A stretch of 64,000 nt of DNA, taken from the NCBI GenBank assembly GCA_040389045.1, contig JAZKAT010000023.1, forward strand, positions 1-64,000, written 5' to 3'. This document shows, piece by piece, positions 36,428 to 45,214 of this stretch. Source of the stretch: UBA5158 sp040389045 (GTDB taxonomy: Bacteria > Pseudomonadota > Gammaproteobacteria > DSM-16500). Below the pieces are notes generated by a model that made no database searches, had not been told where the DNA came from, and was given only the letters and a program-made list of their open reading frames with translations. Both the position numbers and the translations under genes were made by a program. The first letter of the stretch is position 1. Each line of letters opens with the position of its first letter.

Positions 36428-37990
36428 ATGAGCTATCAAGTTCTCGCTCGCAAATGGCGGCCGCGCACCTTCCAGGCAATGGTTGGTCAGGAACATGTCC
36501 TGCGAATGTTAACCAATGCCCTCGATAAACAACGCCTGCATCACGCTTATTTATTTACCGGCACCCGCGGCGTGGGTAAAACCACACTAGCGCGCTTATT
36601 AGCGAAATGTCTCAACTGCGAATCCGGCATCACCTCCAAACCCTGCGACCAGTGCGCGACCTGTCAGGCAGTGGATAACGGCCGCTTTCTTGATTTGCTG
36701 GAAATTGACGCCGCATCCCGCACCAAAGTCGAAGACACGCGTGAATTACTCGACAATGTGCAATACGCTCCGACCCAAGGTCGCTTCAAAATTTATTTGA
36801 TTGATGAAGTCCACATGCTGTCTGGCCACAGCTTCAATGCTTTATTAAAAACCCTGGAAGAACCACCCGCCCATGTCAAATTCCTGCTGGCCACCACAGA
36901 CCCAAAACGTTTGCCAGTTACTATTCTATCCCGTTGCCTGCAATTTAATTTAAAGCGCGTGCCGGCGGAACAAATTACCACCCAACTGCAACATATTTGC
37001 AGTGCCGAAAACATTGCTTTCGAAATTCCCGCACTGGCCCAGTTAGCCGATGCCGCCGATGGCAGTATGCGCGACGCTTTAAGTTTGCTGGATCAAGCGA
37101 TTGCTTTTTGTCGCGAACAAATTACGGTTGACGATGTGCGCAGCATGTTAGGAAATGTCGAACAAGATTATATTTACCGCCTGTTGGGCGCACTAGCAGA
37201 TCAGGATGGCCCACAATTACTCGCCGCCGTCACTCAGTTAGGTGAACATGCGCCGGATTTCCAACAAGTACTGGAAAACCTGTTGTCATGCCTGCATCAA
37301 ATTGCCATTGTCCAAACCCTAAAAGCGCCGCAGCATGAAAAAATTAATGCGCTGGCCGCGCGGCTGGCGCCGGAAGAAGTACAACTTTATTATCAAATTG
37401 CCTTGATAGGTCGACGTGATTTACCACTCGCCTCTCATCCCGCGCAAGGCTTTGAAATGATTTTATTGCGTATGCTGGCTTTTAAACCTGCCACAGTAAA
37501 ATCGGGACGTGTATTGGCTGACGCTAAGCCCACCGCTAAACCGCAACCAGCCGCCAACATTGAAAAAACCACGCCGGCACCCGTCGTGGCAAGCACAACC
37601 GCTGTCATCAACGACTGGATAACGCTGTTAGCGCATCTCGATCTGAAAGGCATGACCTATACCCTGGCATCACATTGCGCGGTTGAGCAGGTTACTAACG
37701 ATACTATCAAGTTAATATTGTCAAAAAAGCATGAAGCATTTCTCAATACCGAAGCCACCAAACGCATTGAAGAAGCGCTGCGCCGCCACTTGAACCAGCC
37801 TATTACGTTGATTATCAATCTTACTGCTGGCGAACTGGATACCTATGCCAAGCAATATGAAACTACTCAGAACGAACGCCTGGCTACCGCGGTTGAAGCG
37901 ATTAAAACTGACAACCATGTCCAGAAAATCATGGATATCTTTGGCGCCACCCTAGACCTTAAATCCATTAAAGCCGTCGATCCTACTTGA
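36428..37990 (+). CDS. dnaX: DNA polymerase III subunit gamma/tau
   Basis: Clamp-loader ATPase of the replisome. With ATG at 36428 the protein is 520 residues, beginning MSYQVLARKWRPRTF, as DnaX does; the upstream in-frame extension would run into the SRP RNA. Walker A GTRGVGKTT is near residue 45, zinc Cys residues lie in CLNCESGITSKPCDQCATC, and the DEVHMLS box follows near 125. Domain III ends about 365; the tail (~395-520) resembles a short tau domain V. A candidate -1 frameshift site occurs at codons 432-434. ybaB and recR follow in the usual order. Confidence 0.96.
   Translation: MSYQVLARKWRPRTFQAMVGQEHVLRMLTNALDKQRLHHAYLFTGTRGVGKTTLARLLAKCLNCESGITSKPCDQCATCQAVDNGRFLDLLEIDAASRTKVEDTRELLDNVQYAPTQGRFKIYLIDEVHMLSGHSFNALLKTLEEPPAHVKFLLATTDPKRLPVTILSRCLQFNLKRVPAEQITTQLQHICSAENIAFEIPALAQLADAADGSMRDALSLLDQAIAFCREQITVDDVRSMLGNVEQDYIYRLLGALADQDGPQLLAAVTQLGEHAPDFQQVLENLLSCLHQIAIVQTLKAPQHEKINALAARLAPEEVQLYYQIALIGRRDLPLASHPAQGFEMILLRMLAFKPATVKSGRVLADAKPTAKPQPAANIEKTTPAPVVASTTAVINDWITLLAHLDLKGMTYTLASHCAVEQVTNDTIKLILSKKHEAFLNTEATKRIEEALRRHLNQPITLIINLTAGELDTYAKQYETTQNERLATAVEAIKTDNHVQKIMDIFGATLDLKSIKAVDPT
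37723..37734 (+). promoter_or_regulatory. Candidate -1 programmed frameshift site in dnaX
   Basis: A-AAA-AAG at 37723-37729 is in the zero frame, identical to the E. coli dnaX slippery heptamer. A -1 slip would read GCA then TGA (37732-37734), giving a product of about 435 residues, near the E. coli gamma length of 431. No strong upstream Shine-Dalgarno or downstream stem-loop is obvious, and the site lies within the tau tail domain, not before it. Confidence 0.4.
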
Positions 37991-38064
37991 ATTCATATGG
38001 AGTGATATCAATAATTTTGCTAGAATGATGCATATTATTGGTTTACATATCGGAGATATACCTT

Positions 38065-38394
38065 ATGACTGGCAAACCCGCGTTAGGCGATTTAATGAAA
38101 AAAGCCCAGGAAATGCAAAAAAAAATGCAGGAAATCCAAAAGCAAATAGCCGAAATGGAAGTCACCGGCCAATCGGGCGGCGGGTTGGTTAAAATTTTAA
38201 TGAGCGGCCAGCATTATGCAAAACGCGTCACGATAGACCCTGCTCTCTTAAAAGAAGAAAAAAGCATAGTTGAAGATTTGATTGCCGCAGCCATCAATGA
38301 TGCTGCTGACAAAATTGAAAAAGGTACCCGTGATAAAATGGCTGGCTTAACCGGCATTAAGTTACCAGAAGGCTTTGACCTCCCAGAAAAATGA
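38065..38394 (+). CDS. ybaB: Nucleoid-associated protein YbaB/EbfC
   Basis: Small dimeric DNA-binding protein. With ATG at 38065 (CGGAGA nine bases upstream) it has 109 residues; the N-terminal helix is Met/Lys/Gln-rich (MKKAQEMQKKMQEIQKQIAE), and the middle has the conserved GQSGGGLVKILMSGQ. It sits between dnaX and recR, the canonical location, and the stop overlaps the recR region. An alternative earlier start at 38038 has no signal and adds nine non-conserved residues. Confidence 0.95.
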   Translation: MTGKPALGDLMKKAQEMQKKMQEIQKQIAEMEVTGQSGGGLVKILMSGQHYAKRVTIDPALLKEEKSIVEDLIAAAINDAADKIEKGTRDKMAGLTGIKLPEGFDLPEK

Positions 38395-38395
38395 T

Positions 38396-38992
38396 ATGCA
38401 ATTAAGCCCGCTGCTTGAGCAGCTGATTGAAGCGTTACGCTATTTGCCAGGCGTTGGTCCTAAAACCGCCCAACGCATGGCTTTTCAATTGCTGGAACGG
38501 GGTCGCAAAAGCGGTAGACACCTCGCCACTACTTTACAAGAAGCCATGGAAAAAATCGGTCACTGCGAAAGCTGCCGAGCTTTTTGCGAAACACCTCTCT
38601 GTAAAATCTGCACTTCTCCTAACCGCGATTCCACTTTACTTTGCATTATTGAAAGTCCGGTTGATTTAGTTGCGGTCGAACAAATGGGGGGATTTCGAGG
38701 AAAGTATTTTGTCTTGATGGGACACTTGTCACCGCTGGATGGAATTGGCCCCGAAGAAATCGGCATTAAACAATTACAAACATTATTAGCGAGCGCAACC
38801 ATTAAAGAAGTGATTTTAGCCACCAATCCCACAGTCGAAGGCGCGGCTACCGCGCATTATCTTTCCGAACTCATCAAACAATATGATATTAAAGCGACTC
38901 GTATTGCCCATGGTGTACCCTTGGGCGGCGAACTGGAATATATTGACAGTGGTACTTTGGCGCATGCTTTTGCAGGACGGGAAATGGTTTAA
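38396..38992 (+). CDS. recR: Recombination mediator RecR
   Basis: RecR works with RecF/RecO to load RecA on gapped DNA. With ATG at 38396, one base after the ybaB stop, it has 198 residues (E. coli 201). It has the helix-hairpin-helix (LRYLPGVGPKTAQRMAFQLL), a four-Cys zinc finger (CESCRAFCETPLCKIC), and the Toprim domain (CIIESPVDLVAVEQMG...GHLSPLDGIGPEEIG). The stop shares a base with the next gene's ATG. An upstream Met seven codons earlier would overlap ybaB. Confidence 0.96.
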   Translation: MQLSPLLEQLIEALRYLPGVGPKTAQRMAFQLLERGRKSGRHLATTLQEAMEKIGHCESCRAFCETPLCKICTSPNRDSTLLCIIESPVDLVAVEQMGGFRGKYFVLMGHLSPLDGIGPEEIGIKQLQTLLASATIKEVILATNPTVEGAATAHYLSELIKQYDIKATRIAHGVPLGGELEYIDSGTLAHAFAGREMV

Positions 38993-40017
38993 TGTTCATG
39001 CGCTGGCGTTCGCTATTTTTTGTATTACTCTTATTGGTTCAAGTTAACTGCCGCGCTGATGAAACTCTCATTGTAGAACCCGACATGGGGCGAGCGCCAA
39101 TATTGGCAGCAATCAAGCAAGCGCAATCCTCTGTCGATCTAGTCATGTATGGCTTGACCGATAACAGTTTTATCAATGCTCTAATCACTGCGCAATCCCA
39201 ACATAAAAATGTACGCATCTTGCTGCAACATTATCCTTATCAAAGCACCGATGAAAATCTCAAAGCCATTCAGGAATTACAAGCCGCCAATATGGCTTTA
39301 CGCTGGCCCGATGACAAATTCAAATTGACCCATCAAAAAACTTTTTTATTCGATGGCCATAGCGCATTGGTATTAACATTTAATCTCACCCATTCAAGTT
39401 TTACCAAAGAAAGAAATTTTGGTTTGTTGATTACCGATCCTGGCCTCGTTGAAAAAATTCAGCAAGTCTTTAACGCCGACTGGCAGCACAATGCCGTTAA
39501 TATTCACGATCCTGATTTAGTATTTAGTCCCGACGCTAGTCGCGAACAATTATTGGATTTAATTGACGCCGCCCATGCCAGCATTAAAATTTACGCCGAA
39601 GGCTTGAGTGATTATCAAATTGTCGGCGCATTGGCAAAAGCTGCACGGCGTGGCGTGGACGTTGCCATACTGACTTCCACTTTTCATGATAAAAAACCTG
39701 GCAAGCAATTTGCTTATCTGACCCGCGCCGGCGTGAAAATTAATTTTAGTAAAAATTACATTATTCATGCGAAAGTCATGATAATTGATGATGACCGCGC
39801 CCTGTTAGGTTCGATTAATTTTACCCGGCAATCCATTAACAATAACCGCGAACTTTCCGTCATTATCCATGATCAAAAAATTATTCATCAGTTAACCCAC
39901 ACATTTAATAGTGACTGGCAGGCAGACCACCACTTGGCACGGCAGCAGAAAACTCAAATGAAACAAACAGTTAAACTATTAAAACATTGGTTACGCCACT
40001 CGGCTCACTATCTATAG
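38992..40017 (+). CDS. Exported phospholipase D-family protein
   Basis: 341 residues with a signal peptide about 1-22 (LLLLVQVNCRADE). Two complete HKD motifs are present: HQKTFLFD near 120 and HAKVMIIDDDRALLGSINFT near 256, defining the PLD superfamily. Similar small secreted PLD proteins include nucleases and phospholipases; substrate cannot be told from sequence. The start overlaps the recR stop, so it joins the dnaX-ybaB-recR operon. It may act in the periplasm, or outside the cell if exported. Confidence 0.82.
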   Translation: MFMRWRSLFFVLLLLVQVNCRADETLIVEPDMGRAPILAAIKQAQSSVDLVMYGLTDNSFINALITAQSQHKNVRILLQHYPYQSTDENLKAIQELQAANMALRWPDDKFKLTHQKTFLFDGHSALVLTFNLTHSSFTKERNFGLLITDPGLVEKIQQVFNADWQHNAVNIHDPDLVFSPDASREQLLDLIDAAHASIKIYAEGLSDYQIVGALAKAARRGVDVAILTSTFHDKKPGKQFAYLTRAGVKINFSKNYIIHAKVMIIDDDRALLGSINFTRQSINNNRELSVIIHDQKIIHQLTHTFNSDWQADHHLARQQKTQMKQTVKLLKHWLRHSAHYL

Positions 40018-40081
40018 TGCTAAGGTTCTCTTAATGTTCGTGCTTTATAGTTGCCCCTGATACACTTTCCAGGAATAAGCC

Positions 40082-40987
40082 ATGTCCGCAACACTCAAAT
40101 GGGTAAATAAAATTAATAACGCCAACTTAGTGACTATGACGTTATTACCCAATAAATATTACGAATTCCCCGACTATGGTGATGTTCCCGATACCTTGCC
40201 TATACACCAACATCTTCAGAAGATTTACCATACAATCGATACTAACGACGCCGGTCTTTTAACGGACTTGCTGGGTTATGATTTGCAATGTTCCGCCGTG
40301 GAAGATTCCAAGGAGAAAGGCTTGGATGATGAAGGCCAGGAAACTCCAGCTCAATATCAAATAATCACCCGCCCATTTATTGAAGGGCTAATGCTGTTAC
40401 ATAATAAAAATCTATGTGAAATTGTTAAGAAAATCCTCGCCTCAGGAAATACCCAGCTTTGTGATGCTTTTATTGACAGCACTGATAACACCGCTCTGCA
40501 AAAAAAACAATTGTTCGACTGGACGGAAAAGCAAAATAGAAAAGTACTAACCGCCATTAAAAGTCTTAATGACTACGGCGAAAAACTTAAAGCCGAGGGT
40601 ATTGAAAAAGGCAAAGAAATTATCTCTCACTGTGTCAAATTAACTGAGGCAGTAGCAAAATTACCTGAACATTCCCATTTACATATTGAAGCTGAAGATG
40701 AACCGGTAGGATTCAACGTTAGCCCCAACCACCAGATAAGTTTGCGCAGCCTGCAATTTAAATTAGAATTCTGCGAATTACTTCATAGCAAAGATCACAT
40801 TTTTAATGAGCAAAGAGATTATAAAAAACTGATTGCGGATATTCTTCTTGGTGTATTCAGCTCGGGTTTGTTAAACCTGGGAAATTATTTGATGACCGGT
40901 AAATTCTTATTTTTTAATAATACCGAAACACAAAACATGATTGACCATGTGGATCATATAGTCCGTCCTTACAGCATGACAATATGA
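40082..40987 (+). CDS. Hypothetical protein, 301 aa
   Basis: I do not recognise this protein. No signal peptide. The body is mainly helical and charged (segments such as ALQKKQLFDWTEKQNRKVL), with one weakly hydrophobic stretch near residues 255-275 (IADILLGVFSSGLLNLGNYL) that might be a membrane or amphipathic segment. It abuts the convergent sulfatase-fold gene with no spare base between stops. Codon use is like its neighbours. Coding by the uninterrupted length and a plausible RBS (AGGAAT). Confidence 0.55.
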   Translation: MSATLKWVNKINNANLVTMTLLPNKYYEFPDYGDVPDTLPIHQHLQKIYHTIDTNDAGLLTDLLGYDLQCSAVEDSKEKGLDDEGQETPAQYQIITRPFIEGLMLLHNKNLCEIVKKILASGNTQLCDAFIDSTDNTALQKKQLFDWTEKQNRKVLTAIKSLNDYGEKLKAEGIEKGKEIISHCVKLTEAVAKLPEHSHLHIEAEDEPVGFNVSPNHQISLRSLQFKLEFCELLHSKDHIFNEQRDYKKLIADILLGVFSSGLLNLGNYLMTGKFLFFNNTETQNMIDHVDHIVRPYSMTI

Positions 40988-42877
40988 TCATGTTTTCTGC
41001 TGATAAAATTCTTTTAATTCAGTAATCATTTCCTGCATCGTAGCCATGCGCAAAGTCGCTCCCACTTGCGGCTGGCCCGAGGGATTGTCAATCGAATAAT
41101 TCCCCAATGGATAGATAGTGGTAATCCGATCCGGTTCCACCATGCCAAAATCAATATAACTGCCAATCATAAAATATTTTCTGGCACCGGTATTTTTTAA
41201 ATTCATCCCTACACTGTAAGCCGCGGCAGGCGCGTGACAACCTAGCATATCCGCTACTAACGTTGGCGCGATATCAAAATGACTAGTCCGGTGATTAAAA
41301 ACGTGCGCGGCTTTTTTAGGCCAATGCACTATTAACGGTGTTTGTACTTGATACCGCGTAAAATTACTCGCGTGGCCCCAATAACCTAAGCCATTATCAT
41401 TAAATTCTTCGCCATGATCACCCGTAATAACAACAATGGTTTTATCTAACAATTTTTGGCTAGCTAACGCGGCCAATACTTGTTGGACTTGCTGGTCAAC
41501 CAGTAACAAAGCATTTTTATAACGGTTTAAATACGGCAATGGATTGGCATGACTGCTTAATTGAAAACGATCACAGGATGAACTTACCGGCACAAAAGGT
41601 TTTAAATTATCATTAATTTCACAATAACTATGCGATGAATTATAAAATAAAAACCCAAAAAACGGCTCTGGCTTGGTAGCTGCCTGCTCGAGAAATTTTT
41701 TAAATTCCTGCGTAATGATTTGATCACGTCCATGAGCATCTTTCGCGCCGGGGGTACCCAACCGTAAATGTTTTATCGAGCTAAAAACGGTTTTATCAAA
41801 TGCGGGTTGTAACAAGGTAGGACTGGAAAAAATCCCCATTTGATAATGTTGATTTAATAATTCATCAATTAACACAGGGCCATGACGCGAGTCAGCCATC
41901 GCGGTCCAGTAAGTCGCCGGCAAGCCATACATTAAAGAAAATATCCCCGGCCCGGTGGCATTACCCCCACTCGTATGCTGAGTGAAAGTCCAGTTAGTTT
42001 TGGCAAAATTAAATAAGGTGGGTGTCACTTCTTTGGTCAGCATATCAAACCGCCACGCATCCACCACAATAATCAGCAAATTAAGCGGCTGTTTTTGCGG
42101 CTGACATTGTAAATTGTTTTGCAATGGATAATGCAGCGCGCCACTCATTTGCGGCGGTTGTAAAAAGTCGCGTTCGGCTTTGCGTTGAATGGCAATTAAT
42201 CCCTGTTGCGATGGCATTAGCAAATTATGATAAAACGGTAAAAAGCGTGCGTTATCCATAAACACGCGCCCCACTGGATAAGGCCCGCTGAACGCGACTA
42301 AAGAATAAGAGATATAACCGCAGCCTGCAATCAGCATCACTGACCAAAGCCCCACGCCACGGCCGCGGTTTTTACAAATAACCGTATTCCAGACTGCGCA
42401 CGCGCCTACCCATTCCAGTAAAAAAATTCCCGAAACGATGCCCACGCTAATCCAATATTCAATATTGGAAAAACCAAACACTTCGGGTTTAAGCTGGTTC
42501 ACTGCCACATTTAAAAAGAAACCATGTAAATGAAAACGATAAAGATTATAAATCACCGCGTCAAAATACAAATAGCAAGCGAGGATACTCAGCAAAAAAA
42601 TTGCGATAAAAAACACGGCGCGGCGCCATGGGATAATCAAAATCGCCGGAACGATGATTAATGCGGGTAATAACGCTAGAAAGGCTAGAAAGCTAATGTA
42701 AGTGACGAAAATAAAACCGCCGACCAAACATTTCCCGTAAAACGACAAACCATAAAATTCGCCTGGAAATACACTGGGCAGGAATTTAAGAGAGATAATG
42801 TAAAACAGGAAGGTATTATAAAGCAGAAACCAACCGCACCAGCGCAGCAAATTCTTTTTTGAGTGACGAACTTCCAT
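40988..42877 (-). CDS. Inner-membrane sulfatase-fold protein, YejM/PbgA-like
   Basis: 629 residues: about five membrane helices in the first ~195 residues (a DUF3413-like part), then a periplasmic alkaline-phosphatase/sulfatase-fold domain (LLIIVVDAWRFDMLTKEVTP near 268; VVITGDHGEEFNDNGLGYWG near 485). This matches YejM/PbgA, an envelope regulator that controls LpxC turnover and has been linked to cardiolipin transport in enterobacteria. Whether the enzymatic site is active is unclear: the usual formylglycine Cys is not evident. The lpxK-msbA genes lie elsewhere in the window, which fits a shared lipid A context. Confidence 0.82.
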   Translation of the reverse strand: MEVRHSKKNLLRWCGWFLLYNTFLFYIISLKFLPSVFPGEFYGLSFYGKCLVGGFIFVTYISFLAFLALLPALIIVPAILIIPWRRAVFFIAIFLLSILACYLYFDAVIYNLYRFHLHGFFLNVAVNQLKPEVFGFSNIEYWISVGIVSGIFLLEWVGACAVWNTVICKNRGRGVGLWSVMLIAGCGYISYSLVAFSGPYPVGRVFMDNARFLPFYHNLLMPSQQGLIAIQRKAERDFLQPPQMSGALHYPLQNNLQCQPQKQPLNLLIIVVDAWRFDMLTKEVTPTLFNFAKTNWTFTQHTSGGNATGPGIFSLMYGLPATYWTAMADSRHGPVLIDELLNQHYQMGIFSSPTLLQPAFDKTVFSSIKHLRLGTPGAKDAHGRDQIITQEFKKFLEQAATKPEPFFGFLFYNSSHSYCEINDNLKPFVPVSSSCDRFQLSSHANPLPYLNRYKNALLLVDQQVQQVLAALASQKLLDKTIVVITGDHGEEFNDNGLGYWGHASNFTRYQVQTPLIVHWPKKAAHVFNHRTSHFDIAPTLVADMLGCHAPAAAYSVGMNLKNTGARKYFMIGSYIDFGMVEPDRITTIYPLGNYSIDNPSGQPQVGATLRMATMQEMITELKEFYQQKT

Positions 42878-42902
42878 ATTCGATACAAGCTCCTATCTTA
42901 TA

Positions 42903-43112
42903 ATCCGCAACATCCGCGTTCTACTCATAATGGATTCCCGCCTGCGCGGGAATGACANNNNNNNNNNNNNNNNNNNNNNNNNNNNNNNNNNNNNNNNNNN
43001 NNNNNNNNNNNNNNNNNNNNNNNNNNNNNNNNNNNNNNNNNNNNNNNNNNNNNNNNNATCCGCAACATCCGCGTTCTACTCATAATGGATTCCCGCCTGC
43101 GCGGGAATGACA
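42903..43112. other. Scaffold gap of 100 N with 55-base duplicated flanks
   Basis: Bases 42958-43057 are exactly 100 N. The 55 bases before the gap (42903-42957) and after it (43058-43112) are identical, including a dRS3-like unit. Two contigs overlapping by exactly 55 bases, joined with a fixed 100-N spacer, would look like this. No reading frame across the Ns can be trusted. Confidence 0.9.
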
Positions 43113-43150
43113 CTTACTTGCTGTCATTCCCGCGCAGGCGGGAATCCATT
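43084..43150. repeat. dRS3-like repeat pair in inverted order
   Basis: Units at 43084-43112 and 43122-43150 contain the ATTCCC-N8-GGGAAT core facing the opposite way from the other pairs, separated by 9 bases. A further unit lies left of the gap at 42929-42957. The same core is found at 13670, 17231 and 47569. Confidence 0.88.
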
Positions 43151-43189
43151 CGTAACAGCACGCGCATTCGCGGGCTGCACACTGTGAAA

Positions 43190-43597
43190 TTAATGCAATC
43201 TTGACCTAAACTCACTCGCCCCCGAAGACGGACTCGTTAATACAAATTTCGGGATATCCACTAAATAATGCTTTTCTTCCATGGTTTGAATTTCATAACT
43301 GCCTTCCATGGTGCCTTGCGGTGTAGTCAATTGACAATAACTGCTGTAAGCAAATTCCTTGCCTGGCTTAATCAAAGGCTGTAAGCCAATAACCCCCGGG
43401 CCGCGTACTTCTTCCACCTTGCCGCGCATATCCGTAATTTTCCAATAACGATTCAAGAGTTGAATAAGCTCATCGCTTTGGTTAACAATGATAATATCGT
43501 ATGACCATAAAAAACGTTGCGTTTCCGGTGACGACTGATCGGTTAAATACTGCGTTTTAGTAGTGATCTGAATTTCAATATCTTTCTCTTTCTTCAT
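43190..43597 (-). CDS. apaG: ApaG domain protein
   Basis: 135 residues with the ApaG beta-sandwich pattern: IEIQITTKTQYLTDQSSPE at the N-terminus, RFLWSYDIIIVNQSDE in the middle and GPGVIGLQPLIKPGKEFAYS near residue 90. ApaG has been linked to cobalt/magnesium tolerance; the biochemical role is not settled. It is the third gene of a tight mpl-small ORF-apaG operon (5 bases after the small ORF). Start ATG at 43597. Confidence 0.93.
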   Translation of the reverse strand: MKKEKDIEIQITTKTQYLTDQSSPETQRFLWSYDIIIVNQSDELIQLLNRYWKITDMRGKVEEVRGPGVIGLQPLIKPGKEFAYSSYCQLTTPQGTMEGSYEIQTMEEKHYLVDIPKFVLTSPSSGASEFRSRLH

Positions 43598-43602
43598 TAT
43601 TG

Positions 43603-43722
43603 TTATGGACCTCTTAAAATAAAAACTGTCGCAACGATACCCGTCACTACCAAATACGAGATGAGCCCCAGCAAAGCACCACGCCAGGTAAAAACTATTT
43701 TTGGTTGAGTGTCAGTAGTCAT
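43603..43722 (-). CDS. Small single-pass membrane protein, 39 aa
   Basis: A short open frame not covered by longer genes: 39 residues starting MTTDTQPKIVFTW, then one hydrophobic helix (ALLGLISYLVVTGIVATVFI), ending LRGP. A GAGGG lies five to nine bases before the ATG. It is packed between mpl (15 bases) and apaG (5 bases) on the same strand, which supports real translation. Possible role as a small inner-membrane protein; no homologue recognised. Confidence 0.6.
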   Translation of the reverse strand: MTTDTQPKIVFTWRGALLGLISYLVVTGIVATVFILRGP

Positions 43723-43737
43723 TGTTTTCCCTCATTG

Positions 43738-45102
43738 TTATGCCGTGACTTGCACTGCTTGTAATAACTTTTCATGGATGCCGCCAAAACCCGAGTTACT
43801 CATAATCACGACATGGTCCATTGGCTTCAACTGTGGCGCCAGATTTTCCACTAGGGTATCGACATTATCATACAGTGCGGTGGGCTTACTCATTTGCTGC
43901 AAGACTTTATCCAGCCCCCAATCATCACTCTGTGGCTGTTTACAAATAACCATGTCAGCCGTGGCCAGCGCCTGCTCCATTTCATCTTTATGCACGCCGT
44001 TTCGCATTGTATAAGAACCAAACTCTAATACCACAACAATTCTCACCTGTTTACCCACCCGCGCGCGTAATCCCGCCAAGGTCGTCGCAATCGCGGTAGG
44101 GTGATGAGCAAAATCATCATATATAGTAATGCCGTTTACTTTGCCTTTGATTTCCAACCGGCGTTTAACGTTTTTAAAGGTGGGCAGCGCTAACAGTGCT
44201 TTTTCAACTGGTACACCTGCATGATGGGCGGCGGCCAGCGCAGCCAGAGCATTATTCACATTATGGTTGCCTAACAAATTCCATCGCGCTTCGCCAACGC
44301 GGCTGCCATTGGCATAAACTTCAAATGCACTACCATCTTCCGCTACCAGCTTGGCTTGCCAGGAACTGTCCGGGCCGCCAAAAGTGGCTACCGGCGTCCA
44401 GCATCCCTGACTAATAACTGAATCTAAATTTTCATCCTGGCCATTTTTTATAATCAAGCCATTGCCGGGCACAGTACGTAATAAATAACGAAATTGCTGC
44501 TTGATCGCAGCAAGATCGGCGAAGATGTCAGCATGATCGAATTCAAGATTATTTAAAATTAAAGTCTTAGGATGGTAGTGTATAAATTTAGAGCGTTTAT
44601 CAAAAAACGCACTATCGTACTCATCGGCTTCAATCACAAAAAACGGATTTTCGCCAAGACGCGCGGAAACACCGAAGTTTTCCGGTACCCCACCGACTAA
44701 AAACCCTGGCTGCAAACCCGCGTATTCCAGTATCCAGGTTAACAAGCTGGTGGTAGTCGTTTTACCATGTGTACCGGAAACCGCTAACACCCAGCGGTTT
44801 CTAATAACATTTTCAAATAACCATTGCGGACCAGAAATATAAGGGATATTACGCTCAAGAATGTGTTCCATAATAGGATTGCCGCGGCTGATGACATTGC
44901 CCACAATCACGAAATCAAGATCAGGGGCTAAATGGGCCGGATCATACCCATTCATCAAAGTAATGCCCTGCGCTGTCAATTGTGTGCTCATCGGCGGGTA
45001 GACATTCATATCCGAACCCGATACCTCATGGCCGCTTTGTTTCGCGAGCAACGCGATGCCGCCCATGAAGGTCCCACAAACACCCAAAACGTGAATTTTC
45101 AT
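43738..45102 (-). CDS. mpl: UDP-MurNAc:L-Ala-gamma-D-Glu-meso-DAP ligase Mpl
   Basis: Murein-recycling ligase that attaches recovered tripeptide to UDP-MurNAc. 454 residues in the Mur ligase family: N-terminal IHVLGVCGTFMGGIALLAK, ATP loop VSGTHGKTTTTSLL near residue 110, and a Mur central domain with EADEYDSAFFDKRSKFIHY near 160. Length and the N-terminal GTFMGG pattern separate Mpl from MurC. It is the first gene of the operon leading to the 39-aa protein and apaG. Confidence 0.95.
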   Translation of the reverse strand: MKIHVLGVCGTFMGGIALLAKQSGHEVSGSDMNVYPPMSTQLTAQGITLMNGYDPAHLAPDLDFVIVGNVISRGNPIMEHILERNIPYISGPQWLFENVIRNRWVLAVSGTHGKTTTTSLLTWILEYAGLQPGFLVGGVPENFGVSARLGENPFFVIEADEYDSAFFDKRSKFIHYHPKTLILNNLEFDHADIFADLAAIKQQFRYLLRTVPGNGLIIKNGQDENLDSVISQGCWTPVATFGGPDSSWQAKLVAEDGSAFEVYANGSRVGEARWNLLGNHNVNNALAALAAAHHAGVPVEKALLALPTFKNVKRRLEIKGKVNGITIYDDFAHHPTAIATTLAGLRARVGKQVRIVVVLEFGSYTMRNGVHKDEMEQALATADMVICKQPQSDDWGLDKVLQQMSKPTALYDNVDTLVENLAPQLKPMDHVVIMSNSGFGGIHEKLLQAVQVTA

Positions 45103-45214
45103 ACAACTCCCCTTTACCTATCCAAGCCCCTATTTTGTGCTATATTATACTCATTCTCGAATATAAGTCTTATACTTATTATCGATAAAATTCTTGTAGC
45201 TTAAGGATAAGCTC

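Noticed and set aside
42925..43113. Frame reading through the N run
   Set aside because: Made of repeat sequence and unknown bases; not a gene.
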